From positions 1,204,996 to 1,268,995 of the forward strand of contig NZ_FXTB01000001.1 in assembly GCF_900182605.1 (NCBI RefSeq): a stretch of DNA of 64,000 nucleotides. Direction: 5' to 3'. Source of the stretch: Saccharicrinis carchari (lineage in GTDB: Bacteria > Bacteroidota > Bacteroidia > Bacteroidales > Marinilabiliaceae). The notes under the pieces were generated by a model. It saw only the letters and a list, made by a program, of their open reading frames with translations, did not search any database and had not been told where the DNA came from. The translations under genes were made by a program, and so were the position numbers. Shown here piece by piece: positions 8,678-17,850 of this stretch (the first letter of the stretch is position 1; every line of letters starts with the position of its first letter).

Positions 8678-11095
8678 TTAAAAACTCACATTAAATCCGG
8701 CAAAGTATAAACTTCCAATGTTATCCATAAAAATATATTCTTGTTTGTCGTTATTTAATATGTTTCTGCCATTGACAAACAAGTTAACTTTATCGTTAAC
8801 CTTGTAACTCACTTTAGCATTCAATAAAAACTTGGCCTCCATAGATCCGGTATAATTTAAATTGCCAAGGGCGAGTCTTGACTCTTGCGCATCGTACATG
8901 GTATATAAATTATACTTGTCGTAGTAGTATGCTTGCGCGTTAACACTTAATTTAGCAGTTGGTTTATAGGTTAAAGCTACACTACCCCAGAATGAAGGTA
9001 TAGCTTCGTTATCCACATCATCCTTAAATGTGCTTGGATCAGGCTGAATAGCAGAGCTATAACTTGGTTGGGGAGGAATATTCGAGCCCATCGTTCCACC
9101 CGATTGAACGTACGTGATATATTGCATAATATCGTCGGTCATACCTGGTATATAGGCATTACCTTGCCTATTCGCGATATCAAACATGTTGGCATCCTGG
9201 AAGTTGTCCACTGTTGATTTTTGATAGGTCATGTGAGCCTTCAGGATTAGCTTCTCGGACAACACCATATCAGCACTAATGCTCAACCCATATTGTTTAC
9301 TTTTTAAATCAAGTGGCCTATACGATTCATACACTGACGTTACCGGGGCAATAGTTGTTGGATCAGAATATACAACTGTTCTCATACTGTCCGGCATCAA
9401 AGCACTATAATCTTTCGCTTTATTATAAAATGCTTCGATGTCAATAAGTATTTTTCTTGTGGGTCGTGTTCTAAAACCAATTTCCAGCATGTCCATAGTC
9501 ATCATAGACGGATCCGGGTTTCCCATAAAATGAATATACTCCGGCGAGCTCAATCCTTCACTACTCCAAATATATGAGCTATAGGCATCAACAACAAATG
9601 TACTTTGGTTGGCACGGGAATATACGGCTCTTAACAAGTTGTTTTCATTTATTTTATAGGATGATATGAACTGATAGGAAGGTATTATTTTATCTGGCAC
9701 CTCATATTTTTCGGCTCTCAAAGCCGCCACCAACCTTATTTTTTCAGTTGGGTTATAGTCCAGTCTTCCACTAACCGCATAATTTCTTAACGCTTCCCTT
9801 CCATTAACAAATCCTTGGCCAATGAAATCGATATGTTCCCTATCGTCATAATATACAGACTGGTAACTAAGCCCCGGACGAAAACTAAACTTGTCCCATT
9901 TAAATAAATAATCCAAATGTACATTGTACTGTTCGGTATCTTGCTTCCATCCTTTTATACCTTTAGATAAATCCTGCTCAATATTGTTAAGACTTGCCTG
10001 TAAATTAAATCCGTATATCTTACCGGCCAGGTTTATAAAATACCCTTGCGCATTACGCACGTTGTAAGGCGTTGGGGTGTCGCCTATGGTAGAGGTCATG
10101 GCTTCCGATTCCAAATAGCCTCCGCTCAGGTTAAAGTTGAGCTTAGTGTTTGCGGCAAAATAGATATATGCATTTACCCCCATTTTCTCCTTGGCTCTGT
10201 TTGGTTCTTCTATCATTTCATATATATCTTCGGAACTCCATCCCTCAGCTATTCTGCGTTGCTGATAATCTGCCAATGAAAGGAACTTATCATCGTATAG
10301 TGCGTACACCTCATCCGTATTTCTGTCACGTTGTTCGTATGAGGTGGAAAAGCCTGCAGATATTTTATCGTTCAATTTCTTGCTGATGCTAAAATCACCA
10401 ATATAGGTTGATTGTGTTCCTCCCTGAAAATTGGCGGAAACAAGTGGAGTGTCTTGGGTAATATCTTTAGTAATCAGGTTAATTACACCATTAACTGCAT
10501 TGGGACCGTATAGTGCGCTGGATGGTCCGCGTACCACTTCAATCCTATCGAGTTCTCCAAGGCTTACGGGTAATGTTTCCCATAGTATACCACCCATACC
10601 ATAATTGAACACCGGACGGCCATCAATCATCACAAGGGTTGTCGTATTTTCGGCATACAATAGCACATTGTTCATGGGCATGTTCTGCCCACCTCTGATG
10701 TGTACATCATAATTACCGTTGGTTTTTTCCCTTACAATAACGCCGGGCACAAGGCGCAATGCCTCTTCAATGGAGGTAGCTCCGGATGCATTGATCTCAT
10801 CGTAGGTAAGTACGGTGGTAGATAACGGCGAGTCAAATACGCTTTCGGCAGATTTGGATGCAGAAGTAACATCTTTATTCAAAAGTAGTTCATACAAATC
10901 TTCCATTGAAGAAGCACCTACTAACTCCATTAGTTTTATTACGTCGGCAAGATCGTAGGACAAGAGGTCATCCATACTCATCTCAAGGACTTCTTCTCGG
11001 GTTATTAGGTCAATATTTTTGGGGGATTGTTGTGCTGCCCCTGACAAGGCAATTAACCCAAATAAAAATACGATAATATATTTTTTCTGTAACAT
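8678..11095 (-). CDS. TonB-dependent outer-membrane receptor (YfiR-associated type)
   Basis: Outer-membrane beta-barrel receptor of 805 residues. A Sec signal peptide (about 1-21, ending SGAAQQ) is followed by a short helical N-extension with repeated acidic Leu motifs (MSMDDLLSYDL, SSMEDLYELL), then VTSASKSAESV and the plug domain (about 80-220; VIVREKTNGNYDVHIRGG, IEVVRGPSSALYGPNAVNGVINLIT). The barrel fills the rest and ends in an aromatic, FAGFNVSF. No carboxypeptidase-like SusC N-domain and no SusD partner are present, so it is not a classical polysaccharide locus. The yfiR-like gene starts the operon 19 bases upstream, which suggests a signalling or uptake pair. The ligand is unknown. 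Confidence 0.88.
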   Translation of the reverse strand: MLQKKYIIVFLFGLIALSGAAQQSPKNIDLITREEVLEMSMDDLLSYDLADVIKLMELVGASSMEDLYELLLNKDVTSASKSAESVFDSPLSTTVLTYDEINASGATSIEEALRLVPGVIVREKTNGNYDVHIRGGQNMPMNNVLLYAENTTTLVMIDGRPVFNYGMGGILWETLPVSLGELDRIEVVRGPSSALYGPNAVNGVINLITKDITQDTPLVSANFQGGTQSTYIGDFSISKKLNDKISAGFSTSYEQRDRNTDEVYALYDDKFLSLADYQQRRIAEGWSSEDIYEMIEEPNRAKEKMGVNAYIYFAANTKLNFNLSGGYLESEAMTSTIGDTPTPYNVRNAQGYFINLAGKIYGFNLQASLNNIEQDLSKGIKGWKQDTEQYNVHLDYLFKWDKFSFRPGLSYQSVYYDDREHIDFIGQGFVNGREALRNYAVSGRLDYNPTEKIRLVAALRAEKYEVPDKIIPSYQFISSYKINENNLLRAVYSRANQSTFVVDAYSSYIWSSEGLSSPEYIHFMGNPDPSMMTMDMLEIGFRTRPTRKILIDIEAFYNKAKDYSALMPDSMRTVVYSDPTTIAPVTSVYESYRPLDLKSKQYGLSISADMVLSEKLILKAHMTYQKSTVDNFQDANMFDIANRQGNAYIPGMTDDIMQYITYVQSGGTMGSNIPPQPSYSSAIQPDPSTFKDDVDNEAIPSFWGSVALTYKPTAKLSVNAQAYYYDKYNLYTMYDAQESRLALGNLNYTGSMEAKFLLNAKVSYKVNDKVNLFVNGRNILNNDKQEYIFMDNIGSLYFAGFNVSF

Positions 11096-11114
11096 GATAT
11101 TATTTTTTTGTAGT

Positions 11115-11618
11115 TTAGTTAATTTCGATACCGAGTGATATAAGTTTTGGGTCTACATTGAGCCCGTGAGAAGTAATATTAGACTTTTTAATCTCAAATT
11201 TTAATTTACCTCCCTGCATAACATAATTAATGCCGGCGCCCCTTGCACAATAGTTTGTATTTTCGGTGATAATCAATGTAGGTTTGCCCTTGAAATACGA
11301 GGTCAACTGCTTCATATTACCCGAGGCTTTGCCGGAGAGAAATATAATATTGGCATTGGGTACCTCCGACGGGCTGCTGACATGCCTTACAACAATAATT
11401 TTGTTGTTTACCTTACGGCTCGAGGCCAGCTTATTGAGTTCTTCAATGATTGGGTCGTTTCCGTAAACACCAATTATAAACTCCCTTTCTGTGTCTTGGT
11501 TTGGCCATTCGATGTATTTGGCAAAGTTAAACATAAACAATGCTTTAAACATCGGTTCCTGACCATTAAGCGATAGTGATAACACAATCATAAACGCTGT
11601 GATCAATGGTTTTTTCAT
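11115..11618 (-). CDS. YfiR family (DUF4154) periplasmic protein
   Basis: Secreted 167-residue protein with a signal peptide ending near SLNGQ. The body matches DUF4154/YfiR: KALFMFNFAKYIEWP at about 26-40, IIGVYGNDPI, NIIFLSGKASGN, and the C-terminal pattern GLNVDPKLISLG. In Pseudomonas, YfiR is a periplasmic inhibitor of the diguanylate cyclase YfiN. Here it is transcribed just ahead of a TonB-dependent receptor and no GGDEF gene is in the window, so it likely acts with the receptor. The function is inferred. Confidence 0.85.
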   Translation of the reverse strand: MKKPLITAFMIVLSLSLNGQEPMFKALFMFNFAKYIEWPNQDTEREFIIGVYGNDPIIEELNKLASSRKVNNKIIVVRHVSSPSEVPNANIIFLSGKASGNMKQLTSYFKGKPTLIITENTNYCARGAGINYVMQGGKLKFEIKKSNITSHGLNVDPKLISLGIEIN

Positions 11619-12259
11619 TACTTTTGGGTTTGATTTTTTTTAACTTGTAAATTAATATGCTCTTATTCGCATTATCGAATCTATGGTTCCAAACATTTTA
11701 TATTTGGTTTTTTTAAGTTACTTCGTTTATTGATCCCAAATAAGCATGTTGCATGGAGTTTAAAATAGGACCTACCACACTTAACCTATTTATCATCGCT
11801 GTTTTTGTTGATCTTTTGATCTGATATGGCAATGGTTCAACTTTAATAAGAAAAAAGTTTCCTGTTTATTTTTATAATTTTCTTATTTACACGAACAGTT
11901 TACTTTTTGTGTCGAATGATTCATCGTTGGGGATTTTTTTCCAGATAGCTTTTAGGGGCTACTCTATGCCTCTACAACAGATTTGTTGTATCAACCCAAT
12001 GTTTGATTATTATGATTTTGTATATTTGTACAAAACCATTTAATTAAAAGGTTTGAAAAACACACTCACCATATTATCCGTATTAACTTACCGTTTGTTC
12101 CTTAACATTAAAAACAGGGACTCTTTTTGTTTGTAATTCTTTCTATTTTTTGTTGCTGATGCATTTTATTCCAAAGCTGATGCTATCTTGTTTTTTATGT
12201 CTCGATGTTTCCGGGGCAAATATTACTATACAATAGTATAATCATCAAAAAGAATTACC
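11619..12259. other. 641-bp divergent intergenic region yfiR / tnaA
   Basis: A/T-rich region without a convincing gene. It must hold the promoters of both divergent operons. It contains a candidate sigma-A -7 box upstream of tnaA (12021-12028) and a small inverted repeat, TACTAT-aca-ATAGTA (12224-12238), 21 bases before the tnaA ATG. The long presumed tnaA leader (about 225 bases) contains one 25-codon ATG frame (12159-12236) without Trp codons. Confidence 0.5.
12002..12028 (+). promoter_or_regulatory. Possible Bacteroidota promoter for tnaA
   Basis: TATATTTG (12021-12028) fits the TAnnTTTG -7 consensus of the phylum. A TTTG lies upstream at 12002-12005, but the 15-base spacing is shorter than the usual 19 or so, so the -33 match is weak. 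Confidence 0.3.
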
Positions 12260-13666
12260 ATGGAATTGCCATTTTCAGAATCCTATAAAATAAAGATGGT
12301 GGAGCCCATCCGAAAAAGCTCCAAAGAAGAACGCCAGCGCTGGATAAAAGAGGCAGGCTATAACTTGTTCAACCTTAAGAGTGAGCAGGTTTTTATTGAT
12401 TTGTTAACAGATAGTGGCACAGGGGCCATGAGCGACCGTCAATGGGCTTCGATGATGATGGGCGACGAGAGTTATGCGGGTGCTACATCCTACTATAACT
12501 TAAAGCACGCTGTCAAAAATATATTGGGTTTCGAGTATATGCTACCCACCCACCAGGGACGAGCCGCCGAAAACGTACTATTCTCCGCTCTGATTTCCGA
12601 AGGCGACGTAATACCCGGCAATACCCACTTCGACACCACCAAAGGACATATCGAATTCCGTAAAGCCACCGCTATAGACTGCACCATTAACGAGGCCTTC
12701 GACACCACGGCACAGCATCCTTTTAAGGGAAATGTTGACTTAAATAAGCTGGAATCTGTTTACCTGAAATACCCCAAAGAGCGTATCCCCGCAACTATTG
12801 TAACTGTTACCTGCAACTCGGCAGGTGGCCAGCCGGTTTCGATGGAAAACCTACGCGAGGTATATGAACTAAGTAAAAAGTATGGCATCCGGGTTATCTT
12901 CGATTCGGCTCGCTTTGCCGAAAATGCTTATTTCATAAAGACACGCGAGCCAGGGTATGCATCAAAAACAATCAAACAGATAGTGGCAGAGATGTTTACC
13001 CATGCCGACGGTATGACCATGAGTAGTAAAAAAGACGGCATTGTAAATATGGGCGGTTTTATTGCTTTGAAGGAAGAAGCCCTTTTTAAAAAAGCCGCTC
13101 AGTTCAACATTATTTACGAGGGTTATATAACTTACGGAGGAATGAGTGGCCGCGATATGAATGCCCTGGCTCAAGGCCTCGACGAAGGAACGGAATTCGA
13201 TTATCTGGAAACCAGGATTAAGCAGGTTGCCTATTTGGGGCAGAAACTAAAGGGTTTTGGCGTACCCGTTCAGGAACCATTTGGCGGGCATGCTATTTTT
13301 GTGGATGCCAAACGCTTTCTGCCACATCTGCCCAAGGAGCAGTTTGTTGCACAAACATTGGCCGTAGAGCTGTACAAAGAGGCCGGTGCGCGCGCCGTGG
13401 AGATTGGCGCCCTGCTTGCCGATCGTGATCCAATCACCCGCAAAAACAGGTACCCGAAATTGGAACTGCTGCGCCTGGCCATACCGCGCCGCGTATATAC
13501 CAATAATCATATGGATGTAATCGCCGCAGCACTTAAAAATGTGTACCATAGAAGGTCGGAAATTAAAACAGGCTATAAAATTATTGACGAAGCTCCTATC
13601 CTTCGCCATTTTACGGTACAACTTACTCCATATCAACAAAACGTAGTCAGGTCAACAGATCGATAG
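12260..13666 (+). CDS. tnaA: Tryptophanase
   Basis: PLP beta-eliminating lyase that splits L-tryptophan into indole, pyruvate and ammonia in the cytoplasm. Its 468 residues align in pattern with TnaA: FIDLLTDSGTGAMSD, PTHQGRAAENVLF, NSAGGQPVSMENLRE, FDSARFAENAYFIK, and the PLP lysine in MSSKKDG (about 257). Tyrosine phenol-lyase is the near alternative. The C-terminal substrate segment here reads RAVEIGALLADRDP, as in tryptophanases, and lacks the SMERG arginine of tyrosine phenol-lyase. No tryptophan permease or TnaC-like leader with a Trp codon is visible, so regulation may differ from E. coli. Confidence 0.88.
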   Translation: MELPFSESYKIKMVEPIRKSSKEERQRWIKEAGYNLFNLKSEQVFIDLLTDSGTGAMSDRQWASMMMGDESYAGATSYYNLKHAVKNILGFEYMLPTHQGRAAENVLFSALISEGDVIPGNTHFDTTKGHIEFRKATAIDCTINEAFDTTAQHPFKGNVDLNKLESVYLKYPKERIPATIVTVTCNSAGGQPVSMENLREVYELSKKYGIRVIFDSARFAENAYFIKTREPGYASKTIKQIVAEMFTHADGMTMSSKKDGIVNMGGFIALKEEALFKKAAQFNIIYEGYITYGGMSGRDMNALAQGLDEGTEFDYLETRIKQVAYLGQKLKGFGVPVQEPFGGHAIFVDAKRFLPHLPKEQFVAQTLAVELYKEAGARAVEIGALLADRDPITRKNRYPKLELLRLAIPRRVYTNNHMDVIAAALKNVYHRRSEIKTGYKIIDEAPILRHFTVQLTPYQQNVVRSTDR

Positions 13667-14000
13667 CTGCATTTATTTTTAGATGATGGCTATGGGGCAG
13701 TAACTTCTGGACAGCTTACCGTGTACTTGTACTGCTAGCTCCCCATTGCTAATTGTTTATTTATCGTGCTTTGCTACCATGCTGTATACGGATTGCCGCA
13801 TTCGCGTTAAAAATACGCTTGAATAAGTTGAGGTGATATTGAATGAAATGAAGCCCTATTGCCATTTATCTGCATCATTTCGGGTTCGCTTCGTTCCGAC
13901 TACTCACAGCCGACCGAACAAGGTGTTTTTTATTGTGTAACAATCATATCTATAATTGTACGTTAATAACGTATAACAACACAACGTAAAATTTTAAATT
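13667..14000. other. 334-bp intergenic region after tnaA
   Basis: No gene seen. The last 60 bases are A/T-rich and hold the probable promoter of the DUF4382 lipoprotein, with a perfect inverted repeat at 13959-13973. No clear terminator for tnaA was found. Confidence 0.45.
13959..13973. promoter_or_regulatory. Operator-like palindrome upstream of the DUF4382 lipoprotein
   Basis: TACGTTA, one base, TAACGTA: a perfect 7-bp inverted repeat, 27 bases before the ATG. It may be a regulator site; no regulator is adjacent. Confidence 0.35.
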
Positions 14001-14807
14001 ATGAAACACATTTCTTTTAGTGTTCTTATTGGGGCATTGTTTTTATTAGCATCATGCTCCAATGGAGATGAAGTTGATAATAAGTCCTTTGAGAATGCCC
14101 AACTAAGCATTAGGTTAACCGATGCGCCGGCAAACTACGATGAGATATTAATTGATATTCGGGAGGTTCGCGTCCATTTTGCCGGCAAAGGTGAAGAAGG
14201 AGGCTGGCAAACACTGAGTGGTATAAATGCCGGCGTGTACAATCTGCTAGACTATACTAATGGCGCGGATACACTTATAGCAGAACACGAGTTTCCCGCC
14301 GGAATTATTTCGCAAATAAGACTGTTATTGGGGGAAAACAACCGGATAAAAAAAGATGGGGTTTATTACGATATCATGACTCCATCAGCGCAGCAATCCG
14401 GTTTAAAACTCAAAGTACATGCCGATTTAACAAGGGGTGTTGCCTATCGTTTGTGGCTCGACTTTGATGCAGGCAGGTCTATCGTGGAAAAAGGAAATGG
14501 GAGCTATTCGCTAAAACCTGTTATCCGTGTATTTACAGAGGCGGCAAGTGGTGCTATTCAAGGTGTGATTACACCCGTAGAGGCACGGCCTTACATTCAT
14601 GCGGTATCTGCACAAAAGGATACTTTCTCGACCTATGCTGATGGAGAAACAGGTTTTTTTATGATTAAGGCTCTGCCCAAAGGCAGCTATAAAGTTGAGT
14701 TTAATACTACAGCCGGGTATCAGGCAAAGAGCATTAAAGATGTTGAGGTTGAAACCAGTAGAGTAACAGATATGGGCTCTATTGTAATTGAAAAAATAAT
14801 GCAATAA
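14001..14807 (+). CDS. DUF4382 lipoprotein
   Basis: Predicted lipoprotein: signal ending LFLLASC with the lipidated Cys at about 19. Residues about 33-170 form a DUF4382 domain (LSIRLTDAPANYDEILIDIREVRVHF; VYNLLDYTNGAD), a beta-rich domain of unknown role. The C-terminal 85 residues look like a carboxypeptidase-regulatory-like beta sandwich (GAIQGVITPVEARPYIHAV; GSYKVEF). It is monocistronic, with a terminator 29 bases downstream. It is likely on the outer or periplasmic face of the envelope. Function unknown. Confidence 0.8.
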   Translation: MKHISFSVLIGALFLLASCSNGDEVDNKSFENAQLSIRLTDAPANYDEILIDIREVRVHFAGKGEEGGWQTLSGINAGVYNLLDYTNGADTLIAEHEFPAGIISQIRLLLGENNRIKKDGVYYDIMTPSAQQSGLKLKVHADLTRGVAYRLWLDFDAGRSIVEKGNGSYSLKPVIRVFTEAASGAIQGVITPVEARPYIHAVSAQKDTFSTYADGETGFFMIKALPKGSYKVEFNTTAGYQAKSIKDVEVETSRVTDMGSIVIEKIMQ

Positions 14808-14835
14808 TAACCATGCTATTATTAATTTACATCGG

Positions 14836-14863
14836 GAGAGGTTTTGCCAACCTCTCTTTTTTT
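14836..14863 (+). terminator. Rho-independent terminator after the DUF4382 gene
   Basis: GAGAGGTT (14836-14843) pairs with AACCTCTC (14849-14856) across a 5-base loop, followed by T7. Confidence 0.9.
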
Positions 14864-14943
14864 ATCCTTTTTTTCTTACTCTGCTTTTCTTAACTTGCAA
14901 ACCATAAGGCTAAAATAGTGTTTTATCTCACAAAAACTTTTCT

Positions 14944-16350
14944 ATGAAATATCTTGTTGTAATCATCGGAATCCTGTTTTACAACCTGGCCGTATCGTGC
15001 CAAAGCACTAACGACACATCAAAAAACATGGAAGTACAAGAACGTGCCGAAGCCAATTTCAAAAACTATTGTGTGGGCTGCCATAATGTTCATAAGTCAT
15101 CATTTATAGATCGCACCTGGATTTTCGGGGATAAACGCGATGATATTTTTAAGGTTATAAAACAAGGTAAAGTAGAGCACGGCATGCCTGGTTTTGCTGG
15201 TGGCTTAAGCGATGATGTCATCTACGAATTGACCGATTACATCATGGAATTAAAGGTGATGCCTCCTTTGGGCGACAATGCCGATGCCCATGCGCCAATT
15301 GTAGTAAGCGAAAATCAAAAGTTTAGGGTGGATACTATTGTGTCGGGGCTGGACGTGCCCTGGGGACTGGAGTTTTTACCCAATGGCGATTTGTTGATAT
15401 CCGAACGCAGTGGCGAATTGCTTCGATTTACGAAAGATAAAAAACTGGAAAAAATAACCGGACTGCCTCCTATAAAAGCTGCCGGGCAAGGCGGATTGCT
15501 CGATTTGGAGCTACACCCTCAATACGCCGAAAACGGCTGGCTCTATTTCGCTTATTCCTCACCCAACGAAGTAAATAGCAAATTAGCCAACACGGCCGTG
15601 ATGCGAGCCCGTCTTAATGGAAATACCCTGGTGGATAAAGAGCGTATCTTTAAAGCCACACCCGAAAGTGATAAACGGCATCATTATGGCTGTAAACTGG
15701 AATTCGACCGTGAGGGCTACCTGTATTTTTCGGTAGGCGACAGGGGCAACCGCGACCGCAACCCACAGGCACTGGATAACGATTGCGGTAAGATACATCG
15801 TATCCATGATGATGGACGCATTCCTGATGACAATCCCTTTGCAGATACCGAAGGTGCCATGCCGTCTATTTATTCTTACGGCCATCGTAATCCGCAAGGC
15901 GTGTGCATGCACCCCGAAACAGGCCGTATTTGGTCCGACGAACACGGCCCCAAGGGAGGCGACGAGATTAACCTGATAGAAGCCGGAAAAAACTATGGCT
16001 GGCCCGTTATTTCATTCGGCATCAATTACAATGGAACCATCTTTACCAAAGACACCGCCAAGGTGGGCATGGAACAACCCATATTGTATTGGGTGCCTTC
16101 TATCGCGCCATGCGGTATGACCTTTGTCAAAGGCGATCGCTATCCCAATTGGAAAAACGATATCCTCACCGGCTCCCTGCGTTTTGAATATTTACATCGC
16201 TGTGTTTTGGAAGGTGATAAGGTAATTCATCAGGAAAAGTTATTACAGGGCATTGGCAGGGTACGCAACGTAGAAATGAGCCCGGACGGTTTTGTTTATG
16301 TAGCCATCGAAAATCCCGGCAAAATTCTAAAACTGATTCCTATAGACTAA
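14944..16350 (+). CDS. Cytochrome c / PQQ-dependent aldose dehydrogenase fusion lipoprotein
   Basis: Exported sugar oxidase. A lipoprotein signal (LAVSC, Cys19) is followed by a small cytochrome c domain (about 33-105) with heme motif CVGCH (43-47) and likely axial Met in GMPGF (Met81). Residues about 127-468 are a soluble glucose/aldose dehydrogenase (YliI/Asd) six-bladed propeller: SGLDVPWGLEFLPNGDLLISER, GQGGLLDLELHPQY, SYGHRNPQGVCMHPETGR, DEHGPKGGDEIN. The fused cytochrome would pass electrons from PQQ to the respiratory chain. No PQQ biosynthesis genes are in the window, so the cofactor may be scavenged. Confidence 0.88.
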   Translation: MKYLVVIIGILFYNLAVSCQSTNDTSKNMEVQERAEANFKNYCVGCHNVHKSSFIDRTWIFGDKRDDIFKVIKQGKVEHGMPGFAGGLSDDVIYELTDYIMELKVMPPLGDNADAHAPIVVSENQKFRVDTIVSGLDVPWGLEFLPNGDLLISERSGELLRFTKDKKLEKITGLPPIKAAGQGGLLDLELHPQYAENGWLYFAYSSPNEVNSKLANTAVMRARLNGNTLVDKERIFKATPESDKRHHYGCKLEFDREGYLYFSVGDRGNRDRNPQALDNDCGKIHRIHDDGRIPDDNPFADTEGAMPSIYSYGHRNPQGVCMHPETGRIWSDEHGPKGGDEINLIEAGKNYGWPVISFGINYNGTIFTKDTAKVGMEQPILYWVPSIAPCGMTFVKGDRYPNWKNDILTGSLRFEYLHRCVLEGDKVIHQEKLLQGIGRVRNVEMSPDGFVYVAIENPGKILKLIPID

Positions 16351-16549
16351 GGCATTGAAACGAAATAGCATGGCTGATTTTTGTTATCCCAATCCAATAC
16401 TTCCGGCAGGCAGTTGCACCAGATGAGCTTTGCCAAAATGGATGTACGGTTCCGTTAAATTAAACTCGGAATGTATTGCGCAGCTCGTTACGGAACGCTG
16501 TTTAAAGTAAAGGTTGGTGCGTAATTTGGCGTTGTACTTTTTCCACTAA

Positions 16550-17050
16550 TTATTTGAACATACTCGGATAAATGTGCAGCTCCATTGTACCCGAGCGAGC
16601 TTCTACATCCTTCCAGCTGCTTACCTCGAACCCAATTACTGTAGCACAAGCTGTGGGAAAGTGCCATAAGTCTTCTTCTACCAAATTTACGGCAAGCCCC
16701 GCAATATCCGGATTGTGTCCAAAAATAATGATGGTTTCATAATCCTCGCCGTACTTACCTATAAAACTGAGCATCTGAGAGGTAGTGTAACCATCATAAA
16801 TAAACTGCTCATACTGTATTTTATCTTTGGGGTAATCCAAAAGCCCAGCAAATAATTGCGCCGTTTGCTCTGCCCGTTTGGCCCTGCTACTAATAAACAA
16901 ATCGGGCAAATAGCCCTTTGCTTTTAATTGGCCGGCAATAATTCCAGAATCTTTATGACCTCGCGGCAATAGCTTACGGTCAAAGTCGGATTTGCTATAA
17001 TCATACAGCTGTTCTGTTTTGGCGTGGCGCACTAATATTAGTTTTTTCAT
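16550..17050 (-). CDS. sixA: SixA-type phosphohistidine phosphatase
   Basis: Histidine phosphatase superfamily protein of 166 residues. The start is set at the second ATG because the family begins MKKLILVRHAKTE; an upstream in-frame ATG (17083) would add 11 unrelated residues. The RHA motif supplies the nucleophilic His. LLPRGHKDSGIIAGQL, SSRAKRAEQTA and the second catalytic histidine in IIIFGHNPDI match SixA, which removes phosphate from histidine phosphotransfer domains. It is divergent from the phosphoesterase gene at 17198. The in vivo partner is unknown. Confidence 0.85.
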   Translation of the reverse strand: MKKLILVRHAKTEQLYDYSKSDFDRKLLPRGHKDSGIIAGQLKAKGYLPDLFISSRAKRAEQTAQLFAGLLDYPKDKIQYEQFIYDGYTTSQMLSFIGKYGEDYETIIIFGHNPDIAGLAVNLVEEDLWHFPTACATVIGFEVSSWKDVEARSGTMELHIYPSMFK

Positions 17051-17197
17051 TTTTTTGCGTATCAAGAGCCAGGCAGTCAGCACTTAAGCCTGTACTGCCC
17101 ATGCCGGAATAAAAGTGATAAAACTTTCGCATCAAAAGTTAATGTGCTTTCTTTTGCCCAAATTACACTATTTTAGCTAAAAATAAAAACAACACGA

Positions 17198-17713
17198 ATG
17201 ACACGCATTGGCCTTTTATCAGACACACACTCCTATTTTGATCCTCGCTTTAACGAATTATTTGCCCATTGCGACGAAATATGGCATGCCGGCGATATTG
17301 GCGACATGCAAGTATTGAACGACATGCGCGCTCTAAAACCCACCCGTGCCGTGTACGGCAACATCGATGATTCCCGCATACGCGCCGAACTTAAGGAAAC
17401 CCTGCGTTTTACCTGCGATGGCGTAGATGTATGGATTACACATATTGGGGGCTATCCCAATAAATACGCTCCAGCCGTTAAGACCCTGATATATAATAAA
17501 CCACCCCAATTGTTTATTGCAGGCCACTCCCACATATTAAAGGTTATTTACGATAAAAAAATAAACTGTTTGCACATCAACCCCGGTGCTGCCGGTCGAT
17601 CGGGTTTCCATTCTGTACGCACTGCAGTCCGCTTTACCTTAGATAATGGTGAGATAAAAGATTTAGAGATTATTGAACTCAATAAATCAGAAATAGCGAA
17701 CACATACCCCTGA
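17198..17713 (+). CDS. YfcE/MJ0936-family metallophosphoesterase
   Basis: Cytoplasmic two-metal phosphodiesterase of 171 residues, the usual size. All the metal-ligand blocks are present in order: LLSDTHS (about 6-12), HAGDIGD (31-37), YGNIDD, THIGGYP and the C-terminal GHSH (about 109-112), ending with the NPGAAGR segment. The substrate is normally a phosphodiester or cyclic nucleotide; it is not determined here. No operon partner. Confidence 0.88.
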   Translation: MTRIGLLSDTHSYFDPRFNELFAHCDEIWHAGDIGDMQVLNDMRALKPTRAVYGNIDDSRIRAELKETLRFTCDGVDVWITHIGGYPNKYAPAVKTLIYNKPPQLFIAGHSHILKVIYDKKINCLHINPGAAGRSGFHSVRTAVRFTLDNGEIKDLEIIELNKSEIANTYP

Positions 17714-17850
17714 ACATCCATCTCAAAACATGCAGCAAACCTTATTTTATAATTAAACCAGGGCGCTGCATCACTTTCTTTTGTATTGAAAAAAAGGATC
17801 TGTAGGAGCGGTCTGTAATTTAACAAAGGTTGTACACTGAAGCCTAAATT

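Noticed and set aside
12159..12236. 25-codon frame in the tnaA leader as a TnaC-like peptide
   Set aside because: It has no Trp codon or recognisable TnaC pattern and no ribosome site.
12260..13666. Tyrosine phenol-lyase instead of tryptophanase
   Set aside because: The segment RAVEIGALLADRDP matches tryptophanases; the SMERG arginine of tyrosine phenol-lyase is absent.
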